Position numbers and translations under genes: made by a program. A DNA stretch of 64,000 bases from Clostridia bacterium UC5.1-1C12 (GTDB lineage Bacteria; Bacillota_I; Bacilli_A; Erysipelotrichales; Erysipelotrichaceae), in assembly GCA_001305055.1 (NCBI GenBank), contig BBZX01000006.1, positions 1-64,000 of the forward strand, read 5' to 3'. The notes beneath the pieces were generated by a model. That model was not told where the DNA came from. It made no database searches and saw only the letters and a list, made by a program, of their open reading frames with translations. Of the stretch, positions 63,476-64,000 are shown one piece after another (position 1 is the stretch's first letter; each line of letters starts with the position of its first letter).

Positions 63476-63481
63476 GAGTCT

Positions 63482-64000
63482 TTAACGATTTGCAATTTCA
63501 ACAAGCAATGGATAATAAACATAACGTTTATCAACAACAGCAAATGCCCGGTTAGCAATCCATTTAGCCTTATCTAAATTAATATCAACATAGGCATGCG
63601 CATAACGATAATAGATATAATCCTTGATTTCATTTTCTCTCAGCAAATATTCAAACGTTGAATCACCCTTGCTGTAAAAGCCATGAGCAATCTGAATATC
63701 AGCCAGATCGATCTGGAAGCGGAATTCTAATTCAGCACACAAATCCGTAAACTGCGTGCATACCTCACTCATAAAATCCTCATAAATATCCACATCTTTA
63801 TCTGCCCATTCAGGCAATACCTTTAAAGCCATATCCATGTAGAAATTATAGTATTGAACCATATCTACACCGATCCATGCCTTTAATTTATCAGTTGTTG
63901 ATAATTTGAAACGTTCACCGTATTCCAACAGCTTGCCGGCAAAATAGAAAGCATCGTGGTATAGCTGTGAATCTTCCTCAAAGCTAGTTGTCTTGCGGTT
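63482..64000 (-). CDS. Hypothetical protein, 5' end beyond the window
   Basis: At least 172 residues; the start lies beyond the right edge. Helical, acidic and aromatic-rich, with no membrane segment (YHDAFYFAGKLLEYGERFK, YYNFYMDMALKVLPEWADKD). Not recognised. Confidence 0.7.
   Translation of the reverse strand, partial: NRKTTSFEEDSQLYHDAFYFAGKLLEYGERFKLSTTDKLKAWIGVDMVQYYNFYMDMALKVLPEWADKDVDIYEDFMSEVCTQFTDLCAELEFRFQIDLADIQIAHGFYSKGDSTFEYLLRENEIKDYIYYRYAHAYVDINLDKAKWIANRAFAVVDKRYVYYPLLVEIANR

Overview
The window looks like the chromosome of a low-GC Gram-positive bacterium (Bacillota), most likely a gut or oral relative of the Erysipelotrichia. That placement is inference: it rests on a T-box in front of metG, PTS sugar uptake, LrgAB, and an rsmG-noc-parA-parB block of the kind found near the replication origin. 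The first 37.3 kb is an accessory island. The remaining 26.7 kb is mostly ordinary chromosome, largely on the minus strand.

The island is dominated by ten genes (S1-S10) for secreted proteins with a nearly identical Sec signal peptide and a C-terminal cell-wall-binding tail. They form five tail-to-tail pairs: S1/S2, S3/S4, S5/S6, S7/S8 and S9/S10. Each pair has one tail of type A (ends ...NSYGVWVK) and one of type B (ends ...SPSYNG). Pairs 1, 2 and 5 read A> <B; pairs 3 and 4 read B> <A. Every gene is preceded by the same 80-bp block. A GGTATATGCC-like element lies 147-148 bp upstream of seven starts and 137 bp upstream of an eighth. Its variant follows the strand rather than the tail type, as expected if the bodies inside a pair invert between identical 5' ends while the flanks stay put. 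The gaps between pairs carry cargo: DUF4143-type AAA ATPases, a Fic protein, and an eight-gene polysaccharide operon (12.2-21.7 kb). No recombinase or transposase gene was seen.

From 37.7 kb on come a DbpA-like helicase, an XRE regulator, an ArsC/Spx-like protein, a DtxR-type regulator, lrgAB, a HAD phosphatase and mnmG. A glycosyltransferase, a phosphatase, an MFS transporter with DUF2087 regulators, a methyltransferase and a PadR regulator with its membrane partner follow. Then come a GNAT protein, T-box-controlled metG, a beta-glucoside PTS/phospho-beta-glucosidase locus with an AraC regulator, RDD and PHP proteins (possibly fused), parB, parA, noc and rsmG. The last gene runs off the right edge.

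A major caveat is that about thirty single-base indels, mostly in short homopolymers, break both island genes and essential genes (mnmG, rsmG, parB). Most are therefore probably uncorrected long-read errors. Broken genes are annotated here over their full inferred span with the frameshift position stated.
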